Below are positions 36,442 through 45,235 of a stretch of 64,000 bases of DNA, piece by piece. How positions within the stretch are numbered: the first letter of the stretch is position 1; each line of letters starts with the position of its first letter. Under the pieces are notes generated by a model, which saw only the letters and a list, made by a program, of their open reading frames with translations, ran no database searches and had not been told where the DNA came from. This stretch comes from Alphaproteobacteria bacterium (GTDB lineage Bacteria; Pseudomonadota; Alphaproteobacteria; Micropepsales; Micropepsaceae): NCBI GenBank assembly GCA_947462105.1, contig CANHNJ010000003.1, positions 81,516 through 145,515 on the forward strand. Direction: 5' to 3'. The translations under genes were made by a program, and so were the position numbers.

Positions 36442-38052
36442 TCATCCCTGTACGAACGCGCCGGCCAGCGCCTTGCGGATCATGGCGGCGGTTTCCTGCG
36501 TGCCGAACAGGGCGGCAAAGGACCCGAAGCGCGGGCCCGCGCTCTGCCCGAACAGCACTTCGTACAGCGCCGCGAACCAGGCGCGCAGGGGATCGAAGCC
36601 GTGCGCCTTGCCGATCTCGTACACGACGTTCTGCACGGTGACGGCGTCACGCTCGCCGGCCATCGCATCCAGCCGGTTCGCCAGGTCTTCCAGCGCGGCG
36701 CGTTCCTTGTCGTCGGGCAGGCGGTATGTCTTGGCCGGTTTTACAAAGTCCTCGTAATAGGCCAGCGCATAGCCCGCCAGCCTGTCGAGGCCGGGATTGG
36801 CGTCCGGCGACGCGCCCGGCGCATAGTCGCGGATATTGCCCCACAGCACGTCGCGCGTGTGCGCGTTCGAGGCGCTGACCAGATTGAGCAGCAGCGCGAA
36901 GCTGACCGGATAGCGTTCGTCCGGCGGCGCCCCGGCATGGATGTGCCAGACCGGGTTTTCCAGCCGCTGCTCTTCGCTGGTCTCGTTGGCATGATAAGAC
37001 TCCAGCAGGCCGATATATTCGTCCACCGCCTTGGGTATCACGTCGAAATAGAGCCGCTTGGCGGTGCGCGGCTTGCTGAACATGAACAGGGCGAGGGATT
37101 CCGGCGAGCCGTATTTCAGCCAGTCCTCGATCGAGATGCCGTTGCCCTTGGACTTGGAAATCTTCTGGCCGGTATCATCGAGGAACATCTCGTACATGTA
37201 CTGGTCGGGCGGCGTGCCGCCCGCGATCTTGCAGATGGCGCTGTAGAGCGGCGCCTGGCTCAAATGATCCTTGCCGTACATCTCATAGTCCACGCCCAGC
37301 GCCGCCCAGCGCATGCCCATGTCGGGCTTCCATTGCAGCTTGCAATGGCCGCCAGTGACGGGAACCGTTTCCAGCGTGCCGTCTTCTTCGACATAGGTGA
37401 TGGTGCCCCGGGCGACATCGCGGTCCACCACCTTGGCCAGCAGCACCTTGCCGGAGCGGGGTGAAACCGGAAGAAACGGCGAATAGGTTTCCTGCCGCTC
37501 CTCGCCCAGGGTGGGCAGCATCACCTTCATCACCTCGTCATACTTCGCCAGAATCTTCAGCAGGGTTTCGTCGAAGCGGCCCGCGCGGTAGGTGGCGGTC
37601 GAGGACCAGAATTCGTAGCGAAAGCCGAAACTGTCCAGGAACGAGCGCAGCCGCGCATTCATGTGCGCGCCAAAGCTCTCATGGGTGCCGAAGGGATCGG
37701 GAATGGCGGTGAGCGGCTTGCCCAGGCTGGCGGCGATCATCGCCTGGTTGGGCAAATTGTCCGGCACCTTGCGCAGCCCGTCCATGTCGTCGCTGAAAGC
37801 GATCAGGTGGGTGGGCACATCGCTGAGGGTTTCGAACGCCTTGCGCACCCAGGAGGTGCGCGCCACTTCGCCAAAGGTGCCGATATGCGGCAGGCCCGAC
37901 GGGCCATAGCCGGTCTCGAACAGCACCTGTGCGACGGTTTCGCCCCGGGCCTTGCGCGCCTCGACGCGCGCCACCAGGCGCCGGGCCTCCTCGAAAGGCC
38001 AGGCCTTGGCTTCAAATGCCTGCTCGCGCAACGTTTTCACGGCAAAATTCAT
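36442..38052 (-). CDS. lysS: lysyl-tRNA synthetase, class I
   Basis: The 536-residue enzyme charges tRNA-Lys. It is the class I type found in archaea and alphaproteobacteria: the HIGH motif appears as [14 protein letters not shown] near residue 55 and the KMSKS loop as [11 protein letters not shown] near residue 290. Other marks are [11 protein letters not shown] and EMFLDDTGQ. The start at 38052 ([20 protein letters not shown]) gives a normal N-terminus. It is divergent from the sensor-kinase gene. Confidence 0.95.
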   Translation of the reverse strand: MNFAVKTLREQAFEAKAWPFEEARRLVARVEARKARGETVAQVLFETGYGPSGLPHIGTFGEVARTSWVRKAFETLSDVPTHLIAFSDDMDGLRKVPDNLPNQAMIAASLGKPLTAIPDPFGTHESFGAHMNARLRSFLDSFGFRYEFWSSTATYRAGRFDETLLKILAKYDEVMKVMLPTLGEERQETYSPFLPVSPRSGKVLLAKVVDRDVARGTITYVEEDGTLETVPVTGGHCKLQWKPDMGMRWAALGVDYEMYGKDHLSQAPLYSAICKIAGGTPPDQYMYEMFLDDTGQKISKSKGNGISIEDWLKYGSPESLALFMFSKPRTAKRLYFDVIPKAVDEYIGLLESYHANETSEEQRLENPVWHIHAGAPPDERYPVSFALLLNLVSASNAHTRDVLWGNIRDYAPGASPDANPGLDRLAGYALAYYEDFVKPAKTYRLPDDKERAALEDLANRLDAMAGERDAVTVQNVVYEIGKAHGFDPLRAWFAALYEVLFGQSAGPRFGSFAALFGTQETAAMIRKALAGAFVQG

Positions 38053-38122
38053 CCTTCGTTAAGGGGCAGCTTAAGCCATTTGAAAGGGCGCGAAAGCTAG
38101 GATTTTGGCAGGGACAGCGTCA

Positions 38123-40113
38123 ATGACCGGGAAAGACCCTGTAGGCCACGAGGAATCGCGCGCGGTGTTCGCCGGGCGCATCGATATCCTCTATGCGCTC
38201 GGCCGGCATTACCTCTCCCTGCCCTTCGGCGTCCTGTGTGTGCCCGCGACGCTGCTGGCCGGTGCGATGCCGGGCGCCCTGCCCTTCACGCCGCTGCTGA
38301 TCCAGATGGCGGTCGTGATCGCCGCCGAACAGCTCACCACCGCCTATCGCAAGCGCCATGAGCGCGGCGAGCATCCCGACGATCCCGCTTACTGGGCGCG
38401 GCGCTATACTTTCGTCTCGGCCATCGCGGGCGCCACCTGGGGCCTGGGCGCGCTGTTCTGGTTCGTCTGGGGCTCCTTCCCGGCCCAGGCCTATCTGGCG
38501 CTGGCCTTCCTGGGCATGACCGCGACGGAGTTCATCGCCCGCTCCGCCCATCGCCCCGCCTTTGCCGCACACACCATCTGTTCGCTCGGCCCGCTGGTCG
38601 GGCTGCTGCTGTTGCAGGGCGGCCTTTATGCCGCCATGACCGCCATGCTGGTGATCCTGTTCGCGGCGGTGCTGATCAGCTATTGCAACTGGATGGCGAA
38701 GCTGCTGGACGAAAGCGTCCAGCTTCGCAACGAGAATTCCGACCTGGTGGTGCGCCTGTCGCGCGAAAAGGGCGAAGCCATCATCGCCCGCGACAGCGCC
38801 GAGGCCAGCGCGCTGGCCAAGTCGTCCTTCATCGCCAACATCAGCCACGAACTGCGCACGCCGCTGAACGCGCTGCTGGGCATGGCGCAATTGCTGGAAC
38901 GCGCCGAGCTGCCCAAGCAGCAGGCCGACCATGTCAAGGTGATGCTGGAAGCGGGCCGTGGCCTGCAGACCCTGCTGGACGACGTCATCGCGCTGACCCG
39001 CGACGATGCCGAGCAACTAGAAGACGAGGATTGCGATCCGCTCCAGACCGCCCGCGCCGTGGTGCGCCTGCTGCAGCCGCGCGCCTGGGAAAAGCGCCTG
39101 CGCCTGTCGCTCACCGCAGCGGGCAACCTGCCGCGCGTTGCCGCCGATCCGCGCCGCGTCCGCCAGGTGCTGCTCAAGCTGCGCGACAATGCGCTGAAAT
39201 TCACCGATCGTGGCCTGGTCGAAGTGCGGCTGGACGAGATGCGCGACGAGACGGGCGGGTGCTTTGTCCGCTTCACCGTCGCCGATACCGGCCTGGGCGT
39301 GGCGGCAGAAACGGCGCACCTGCTCTTCAGCCCCTTCACGCCGGGCGACAATAGCTTTGCCCGCGCCCAGCAGGGTGCGGGGCTGGGCCTGGCCGTGGCC
39401 AAGCGCATCGTCTCGCAGGCCGGCGGCGCGATCGGCTTCGAGAGCGTGCCCGGCGAAGGGGCGCAGTTCTTCTTCACGCTGCCAGTCTCCGGCATCGCGA
39501 CGCTGTCGGCACCGTTCGGCAGCTCGGGCGAGACCAGCCAGCCGCCGCCATCGGGCCTGGCCCTGCTGCTGCATTCCACCGTGCCGGGCGTCACTGCCGG
39601 TCTTGCCAACCTGCTAGAGCCGTTCGGCAACAGCATCACCGTTGCGCCGACGCTGGCCGACGCCATCGCGCAGGCGGGCAAGAATCGCTGTATGGCGCGC
39701 TGGCCCAGTTCATGGCGCGGCCCGAGGATGGGACGGCAAAGGAAGCGCGCGCGCCGGAGCGCGTCGCCGCCATCGATGCGCTGGCCTTCTCGACGCTGGA
39801 GAAATCGGTCGGCATCAAGTCGCTGGTCGATATCCTGCAATGCTACATCGTCACCGCCGAGCAGCTCACCAACGCGCTGGGGCAAGCCTGTGCCGAGGAG
39901 AAATGGGACGAGGCGGCGCGCCTGGCCCAGGACATTGTCGGCGCGGCGGGCGGGCTGGGCCTCACCGCCGTCACCCAGGCGGCGCGTCTGTTCGCGCAGA
40001 AAACCCGCTAAGGCGAAGATCACCATGCCTTGCGCAACGCGGCGCAGATGGTGATGGGCGAGCATCTGCGCGCGAAGCAGGCGGTGACGCATCTTTATCC
40101 GGACGTAGCCTGA
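38123..40113 (+). pseudogene. membrane hybrid sensor kinase with degenerate receiver and Hpt-like end; frameshift plus TAA
   Basis: From ATG 38123 the frame codes about six membrane helices (residues 25-190), a HisKA domain with intact NISHELRTPLN, and an ATPase domain (DNALKFTD, DTGLGVA, GAGLGLAVAK). A partial receiver-like region follows (LALLLHSTVPGVTAGLANLL). Near 39680-39690 the frame is lost and coding resumes one frame over (LYGALAQFMARPEDG). The Hpt-like helix bundle there has AQDIVGAAGGLG, where the phosphorylatable His is replaced. TAA at 40009-40011 interrupts it (QKTR-stop-GEDHHALRNAAQ), and the frame ends at TGA 40113. The shortened receiver suggests a deletion, not just a one-base error. 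The kinase core could still be made. Confidence 0.75.
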
Positions 40114-40197
40114 TTTTTATTTGGTCGCGCGGCCAACGCAAAAGTCTGCAACTTTTGCTGGCCGTCGCTCCGCTGCGGTGCCTAAGATACGCCGCTC

Positions 40198-42954
40198 ATG
40201 TCCTTCCCCCTTATCGAGTCGCTCCCGGCGCTGGTTCCCGCGCCACCCGGCGCTGCCGTCCTTGAAGACGGCAAGGCGCGCCGCGCCGCGCTGCGCGATG
40301 CCCGCGCCATTCTTGAAGGCGGTGACGTATTGGTCGCCCATGCCGGTTTCACGGCGGGGCGGCTGGGCACCAAAGGCGCAACCGCACCTTATGATGTGAT
40401 CGAACTGTTCGCCTTTGTGCGGCCCGGCCAGGCCTTTGTGCCATCGGCGGGCGGCATGGCGCGGGTGCTGGGGCTGGGCTTTGCCCGCACGCCTGAAGAG
40501 AGCGCGGCGCTGCTGCCGCAGATCGCGCGGCACCTGCTGCGCGAAGTGGAAAACGCATCATCCGACGCGAAGGCCGCGATGGCGCCACTGGTTGGCACGC
40601 TGGCGCGGGCGGGCTGGCGCTGGGCCGGGCTGCTGCAGGCCCTTGTTGGCGAGGTGCCGCATGGCTCGCCCATCGCCGGGCTGGAAGTGTGGCGCGGCCT
40701 GGCCGCGTGGGAAGACGAAGCGGCGCCGGGCCAGCCGGGATCGCAACCGGTCACGCCCGACGAAGCCGCGACGCGGCTGGCGCGGCTGGTCAGCGAAGCG
40801 CGGCCCGAGCAGGAAGCCTATTCCCGGGCCGCGACCTATGCCTTTGGGCCGCGCGAGGTGGTGGGCGCGCCGAAAGTGGCGCTGCTGGAAGCGGGCACCG
40901 GCACCGGCAAGACGCTGGGCTATCTTGCCCCCGCCAGCGTCTGGGCGGAGAAGAACGGCCCGGGCCTGTGGATCAGCACCTACACCCGCAACCTGCAGCG
41001 CCAGATCGTGCAGGAGATCGCGCGGCTCTATCCCGATCCCATCGAGCGCGCGCAAAAAGCCGTCGTGCGCAAGGGCCGCGAGAATTATCTCTGCCTGCTG
41101 AACTTTGAAGAGGCGGCCAAGCGCACGGCGCTGGCACCGGGCCCACGCAGCATCGCGCTGGGGTTGATCGCGCGCTGGGCGACATCGGGTAGCGATGGCG
41201 ACATTTCCGGCGCCGGCTTTCCTGCCTTCCTCGCGTCTGCCATGCCGCTCTCGACCGTCACCGACCGGCGCGGCGAATGCATCTATGCCGCCTGCGCCCA
41301 TTACCGGCAGTGCTTCATCGAAAAAGTGGTGCGCAAGGCGCGCACCGCCCCCATCGTCATCGCCAACCATGCGCTGGTGATTGCGCAAGCATCGCAGGAC
41401 TGGCTGGCGACGGATGAAACCACGGATTCCCCGGAACCCGAGAATGGCAGACGGCTGCGCTATGTCTTCGACGAGGGCCATCATCTGTTCGACGCCGCCG
41501 ATAGCGGTTTTGCCGCCCTGCTGTCGGGCCGCGAGATGTCCGAACTGCGCCGCTGGGTGCGTGGCCCCGAAGCGCGCACCCGCAGCCGCATGCGCGGGCT
41601 GGAAGAACGGCTGAAGGATCTGATCGCCGATGACGAAGCGGCGCGCCACGCGCTGGAAGAGGCCGTGCAGGCATCGTGTGCGCTGGCGGGCGAAGGCTGG
41701 ACGCAGCGGCTCTCCAGTCCGCGCGGGCCGGGCGAAGTCTTTCTGGCGCTGGCCTATCAGCATGTGCGCGCCCGCAGCGGCGAGGCCGACAATTTCTACA
41801 CCCTCGAAGCCGAACCCCATCCCATGCCGGAGGATCTGGCGGAGGCGGTGCGCGGCCTGGCGCGCGCCCTGAAGCGGCTGGCCGATCCCTTGAGCCACCT
41901 GGCGCATCTGCTGCGCAAGAAGATGGCCGACAAGACCGCCGATATCGAACCTTATACCCGCGCCCGTCTCGATGCCGCCGCGCGCGGGCTGGACCGCCGT
42001 GCCAAGCGCATCCTGCCTGCCTGGATGGCGATGCTGGAGACGCTGGAGACCGGCGAGCTGAATGACGAATTCATCGACTGGTTCGAACTCAAGCGCGAGG
42101 ATGGCCGTGACAGCGATATCGGGCTGGAGCGGCACTGGATCGACCCCACCATCCCGCTGGCGGCCGAAGTCTTCGCGCCCGCGCATGGCGCGCTGGTGAC
42201 ATCGGCAACGCTGCGCGATTCCAGTGCCGACGACTGGACGGCGGCCGAAATCCGCACCGGTGCGGGCCACCTGCTGGAGCCGCCGCGCCGCGCCATGTTC
42301 GGCTCGCCCTTCGACTATGCCAGGCAGGCGCGCATCTTCGTGGTCAATGATCTGCCGCGCCGCGAGCCCGAGGCGCTGGCGGCGGCGATGCGCGAACTGT
42401 TTCTTGCCAGCGGTGGCGGCGCGCTGGGGCTGTTCACGGCGGTGCGCGCCCTGAAGGACACCGCCAGCCGCATCACCGAACCCCTGGCGCTGGCAGGCCT
42501 GCCGCTCTACGCCCAGCATATCGACCGGCTCGATACCGGCGCGCTGGTCGACCTGTTCCGCGCCGAGGAGAATGCCTGCCTGCTGGGCACCGATGCGCTG
42601 CGCGATGGCGTCGATGTCCCGGGGCGCAGCTTGCGGCTGGTCGTGTTCGACAAGGTGCCCTGGCCCAAGCCGACCATCCTGCACAAGGCGCGGCGGGCCC
42701 GTTTCGGCAAGGGCTATGACGACCTCATCACCCGCTTCCGGCTCAAGCAGGCCTTTGGCCGCCTGATCCGGGGGCCACAGGATCATGGCTGCTTCGTGAT
42801 CCTGGAAGGGGCGACGCCGTCACGGCTTCTGAACGGGTTGCCACCGGATGCGCCGGTCAAGCGCGCCGGGCTGGCCGAGGTGATTGGGGATATCCGGATG
42901 TTCCTGGGGCCAAATGCTATCTCTGGCGAGAGCAGCCCTCTTATAACCTCCTGA
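40198..42954 (+). CDS. DinG/XPD-family ATP-dependent DNA helicase
   Basis: This 918-residue superfamily 2 helicase has Walker A GTGTGKTLGY near residue 238 and a DEGHH Walker B near 425. Four cysteines between them (NYLC, GEC, AAC, RQC) are spaced as in the Fe-S cluster of XPD/DinG. C-terminal motifs include LVTSATLRD, LGLFTAVRAL, and the arginine motif KQAFGRLIRGPQDHG. The N-terminal 200 residues are a family extension without a clear domain. It likely unwinds 5'-3' at replication or repair structures. Its stop overlaps the dcd start (TGATG). Confidence 0.9.
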   Translation: MSFPLIESLPALVPAPPGAAVLEDGKARRAALRDARAILEGGDVLVAHAGFTAGRLGTKGATAPYDVIELFAFVRPGQAFVPSAGGMARVLGLGFARTPEESAALLPQIARHLLREVENASSDAKAAMAPLVGTLARAGWRWAGLLQALVGEVPHGSPIAGLEVWRGLAAWEDEAAPGQPGSQPVTPDEAATRLARLVSEARPEQEAYSRAATYAFGPREVVGAPKVALLEAGTGTGKTLGYLAPASVWAEKNGPGLWISTYTRNLQRQIVQEIARLYPDPIERAQKAVVRKGRENYLCLLNFEEAAKRTALAPGPRSIALGLIARWATSGSDGDISGAGFPAFLASAMPLSTVTDRRGECIYAACAHYRQCFIEKVVRKARTAPIVIANHALVIAQASQDWLATDETTDSPEPENGRRLRYVFDEGHHLFDAADSGFAALLSGREMSELRRWVRGPEARTRSRMRGLEERLKDLIADDEAARHALEEAVQASCALAGEGWTQRLSSPRGPGEVFLALAYQHVRARSGEADNFYTLEAEPHPMPEDLAEAVRGLARALKRLADPLSHLAHLLRKKMADKTADIEPYTRARLDAAARGLDRRAKRILPAWMAMLETLETGELNDEFIDWFELKREDGRDSDIGLERHWIDPTIPLAAEVFAPAHGALVTSATLRDSSADDWTAAEIRTGAGHLLEPPRRAMFGSPFDYARQARIFVVNDLPRREPEALAAAMRELFLASGGGALGLFTAVRALKDTASRITEPLALAGLPLYAQHIDRLDTGALVDLFRAEENACLLGTDALRDGVDVPGRSLRLVVFDKVPWPKPTILHKARRARFGKGYDDLITRFRLKQAFGRLIRGPQDHGCFVILEGATPSRLLNGLPPDAPVKRAGLAEVIGDIRMFLGPNAISGESSPLITS

Positions 42955-44087
42955 TGGCCCAACCCAGCCCGATTCCGGACAGCCCTTTTGGCCGCCATGC
43001 CAGCGGCATCATGCCCAGCCATGTGCTGGAGCGGCTGATCGCTGATGGCCGCGAAGTAATCCCCGCCGAGCCGCTGGTGCCGGGCCAGCTCCAGCCCGCC
43101 AGCCTCGATCTGCGGCTGGGCGCCAAGGCGTGGCGGGTGCGCGCCAGCTTCCTGCCCGGCCCCAATGCGACGGTCGCCGACCGCCTGCCCTCGGTCTTCA
43201 TGCACGAGATCGACTTGACCAACGGCGCGGTGCTGGAGACGGACTGCGTCTATATCGTGCCGCTGCTGGAAAGCGCCGCTCTCAGCCCCGGCATTTGCGG
43301 TGCGGCGAACCCGAAGAGTTCGACCGGGCGCATTGATGTCTTTGTCCGGCTGATCACCGACCATGCCGCCGCCTTCGACCGCATAGCGCCGGGCTATTGC
43401 GGCCCGCTCTTTGCCGAGATCAGCCCGCGCACCTTCCCGGTGCTGGTGCGCAAGGGTTCGCGCCTGAACCAGCTTCGCCTGCGCCACGGCGCGCCCACCT
43501 CCAGCGATGCGGCGCTGAAGGAACTACATTTGCGCAGCCCGCTCACCGACACCACGCCGACCATCGATGGCGGCCTGTGTCTTTCGATCGACCTGAAGAG
43601 CGCCGACCCGCAGAGCGGCCGCATCGGCTGGCGCGCCAAGCGCCATACCGGGCTGATCGATGTCGACAAGCCGGGCCTGCTCGATCCGTGGCAGTTCTGG
43701 GACCCCATCATGGCCGACCCCGGCGGCTGCCTGGTGCTGGACCCGGACGAATTCTACATCCTGGCCAGCCGCGAACGCGTCGCCATTCCGCTGGACCATG
43801 CCGCCGAGATGGAGCCCTTCAACCCGCTGGTGGGCGAGTTCCGCGTTCACTATGCCGGCTTCTTCGATCCCGGTTTCGGCGTGGAAACGGGCAAGCCCCC
43901 GACGGCCCGCGCCGTGCTGGAAGTGCGTTCGCGCGAGGTGCCTTTCATCCTGGAACATGGCCAGGTGATCGGGCGTCTGGTGTTCGAACGGCTGACCGAT
44001 CCGCCGCCAACCTCGTATGGCGAAGGGCTGGGGTCCAATTACCAGCGCCAGGGCCTGAAGCTTTCCAAGCACTTCCGCGCGCCCTGA
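42954..44087 (+). CDS. dcd: dCTP deaminase, long alphaproteobacterial form
   Basis: The enzyme deaminates dCTP to dUTP for thymidylate synthesis. The 377-residue protein is about twice the short Dcd and is a tandem of two related domains, as in alphaproteobacterial members. Marks are LQPASLDLRLGAKAWRVRASF and GAANPKSSTGRIDVFVRL in the first half and SRERVAIPLDHAAEMEPF with VLEVRSREVPFILEHGQ in the second. It overlaps the helicase gene by one base. thyA, which uses the product after dUTP hydrolysis, lies at 62 kb. Confidence 0.87.
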   Translation: MAQPSPIPDSPFGRHASGIMPSHVLERLIADGREVIPAEPLVPGQLQPASLDLRLGAKAWRVRASFLPGPNATVADRLPSVFMHEIDLTNGAVLETDCVYIVPLLESAALSPGICGAANPKSSTGRIDVFVRLITDHAAAFDRIAPGYCGPLFAEISPRTFPVLVRKGSRLNQLRLRHGAPTSSDAALKELHLRSPLTDTTPTIDGGLCLSIDLKSADPQSGRIGWRAKRHTGLIDVDKPGLLDPWQFWDPIMADPGGCLVLDPDEFYILASRERVAIPLDHAAEMEPFNPLVGEFRVHYAGFFDPGFGVETGKPPTARAVLEVRSREVPFILEHGQVIGRLVFERLTDPPPTSYGEGLGSNYQRQGLKLSKHFRAP

Positions 44088-44369
44088 CAATCTGGAACGG
44101 TTCCATTTCTCCGGGGACGGACCATTTGCCTGGTTCCGCAGATGTTGCGGGAAACACACAGCCCCCTTGAAAAAGCAATTCTGTCACAAGCAAACCGCAT
44201 AACCCGGTTGCGTCTGATTGCCGCTACGGCACAGTTAGGGCGTTGCGGACGGACGGTTTGGGGAAACCCCGCAGTGTTTGGGTCGACACCTTCAAATTGA
44301 AGGAGGGCCTGAAGGTCCAATTCAAGGGGGCAGAAGTGAGGCGGCTACGGCGCAAATGTGCCGGCCGCC
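44088..44369. other. 282-base intergenic region with several hairpins
   Basis: No gene is supported here. Visible structures are GGGGAAACCCC (44260-44270), a TTGAA...TTCAA hairpin with an inner GGGCC/GGTCC pairing (44297-44325), and a strong GAGGCGGC...GCCGCCTC stem (44338-44371) that overlaps the stop of the next minus-strand gene. The last may terminate transcripts in either direction although T tracts are weak. A small RNA is possible but unproven. Confidence 0.45.
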
Positions 44370-45110
44370 TCATGTTCTTTCAGGGCTCTTTTTCGCGCGC
44401 ACCAGATCGGCGATCCCGAACGGCAGGTAATAGAGACCGAGCGAGAGCATGCCGATGCCCACCAGTTGCGGGATGTACCAGGGCCAGGGCGCCAACACGC
44501 TGAGCAGGTTCTGGCCCAGCGGCTTGGCGCGCAGGAAGCCGTAATTGACCGCCAGCAACCAGTCGATCAGACCGGCCGCCGCCAGATAGACGAGGCTTCC
44601 CAGCGCCACGCGCGGCAGCGAGCGCAAGGCCGGGCGCAGGCGCGTGCCCAGCGTCAGATAAAGCAGCGACGCGATCACGCCGCCATGCTGGATGAAAAAA
44701 GCGAAATAGGCCGCGTCGGGAAAATCATAATAGACGGTGGGCGTGATCAGCCCCTGCAGCGTGCCGCCCAAGCCCCAGAAATAGCCCAGCTCATAGGCAA
44801 GCTGGTGGCGCGTCACCAGTGCGACCATCAGCGCGATCTGGGCCCAGTCGCACAGATGCATCGGCAGCGAGCGGTCGAGCGCCAGGTCGCCACGCAGTGC
44901 CCCCAGCCCGTACCAGAAGATCCAGCCGCCCAGCAGCAGCAAGGCCAGGCCGATGCGGGTCATGCGGTCTGCCGGTGGACCCAGATGCTCATGCCACGCG
45001 ACCAGCGCCAGCGCGAGGGGCACCAGCAGCGTGCAGGCGATGGCCACGAGGTGCGGCGTTCCGAACGGGACGAATTGCGGCGACACGCGGCCTCCAGCGA
45101 GAGCGAGCAC
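44370..45110 (-). CDS. TIGR02206/YwaF-family integral membrane protein
   Basis: The 246-residue protein has six or seven membrane helices and the family residues LPMHLCDWAQIALMVAL, YFWGLGGTLQGLITP and NYGFLRAKPLGQNLLSVL. The function of the family is unknown. Translation probably begins at GTG 45110 (VLALAGGRVSPQFVPFGTPH); no ATG fits better. It stands alone, converging with dcd. Confidence 0.82.
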   Translation of the reverse strand: MLALAGGRVSPQFVPFGTPHLVAIACTLLVPLALALVAWHEHLGPPADRMTRIGLALLLLGGWIFWYGLGALRGDLALDRSLPMHLCDWAQIALMVALVTRHQLAYELGYFWGLGGTLQGLITPTVYYDFPDAAYFAFFIQHGGVIASLLYLTLGTRLRPALRSLPRVALGSLVYLAAAGLIDWLLAVNYGFLRAKPLGQNLLSVLAPWPWYIPQLVGIGMLSLGLYYLPFGIADLVRAKKSPERT

Positions 45111-45235
45111 ATCCTAGGGGAGCCACGAACAAGGCGCGAGGAATTTTCGGGTCTGGCTAGGAGCGTCGCGCGCAGCGTGCGCAAGGCACGTGAGCACGCG
45201 CGACAACGCCAGGGCCGAAAAGAACCGCGCCGCGG

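Noticed and set aside
38059..38074. CtrA-like TTAA...TTAA before the sensor kinase
   Set aside because: Spacing is 8, not the consensus 7.
7751..40011. Selenocysteine or pyrrolysine recoding as the cause of the in-frame stops
   Set aside because: No UGA among them, so selenocysteine is excluded; pyrrolysine uses UAG only and needs pyl genes, while four of five are UAA.
7751..40011. Full reassignment of UAA/UAG in this genome
   Set aside because: Many intact genes here, such as those ending at 3236, 7200, 17376 and 63924, terminate properly at UAA or UAG.
44243..44503. Small plus-strand frame crossing the dcd-downstream gap
   Set aside because: It overlaps the real membrane gene, lacks domain features and follows hairpin DNA.
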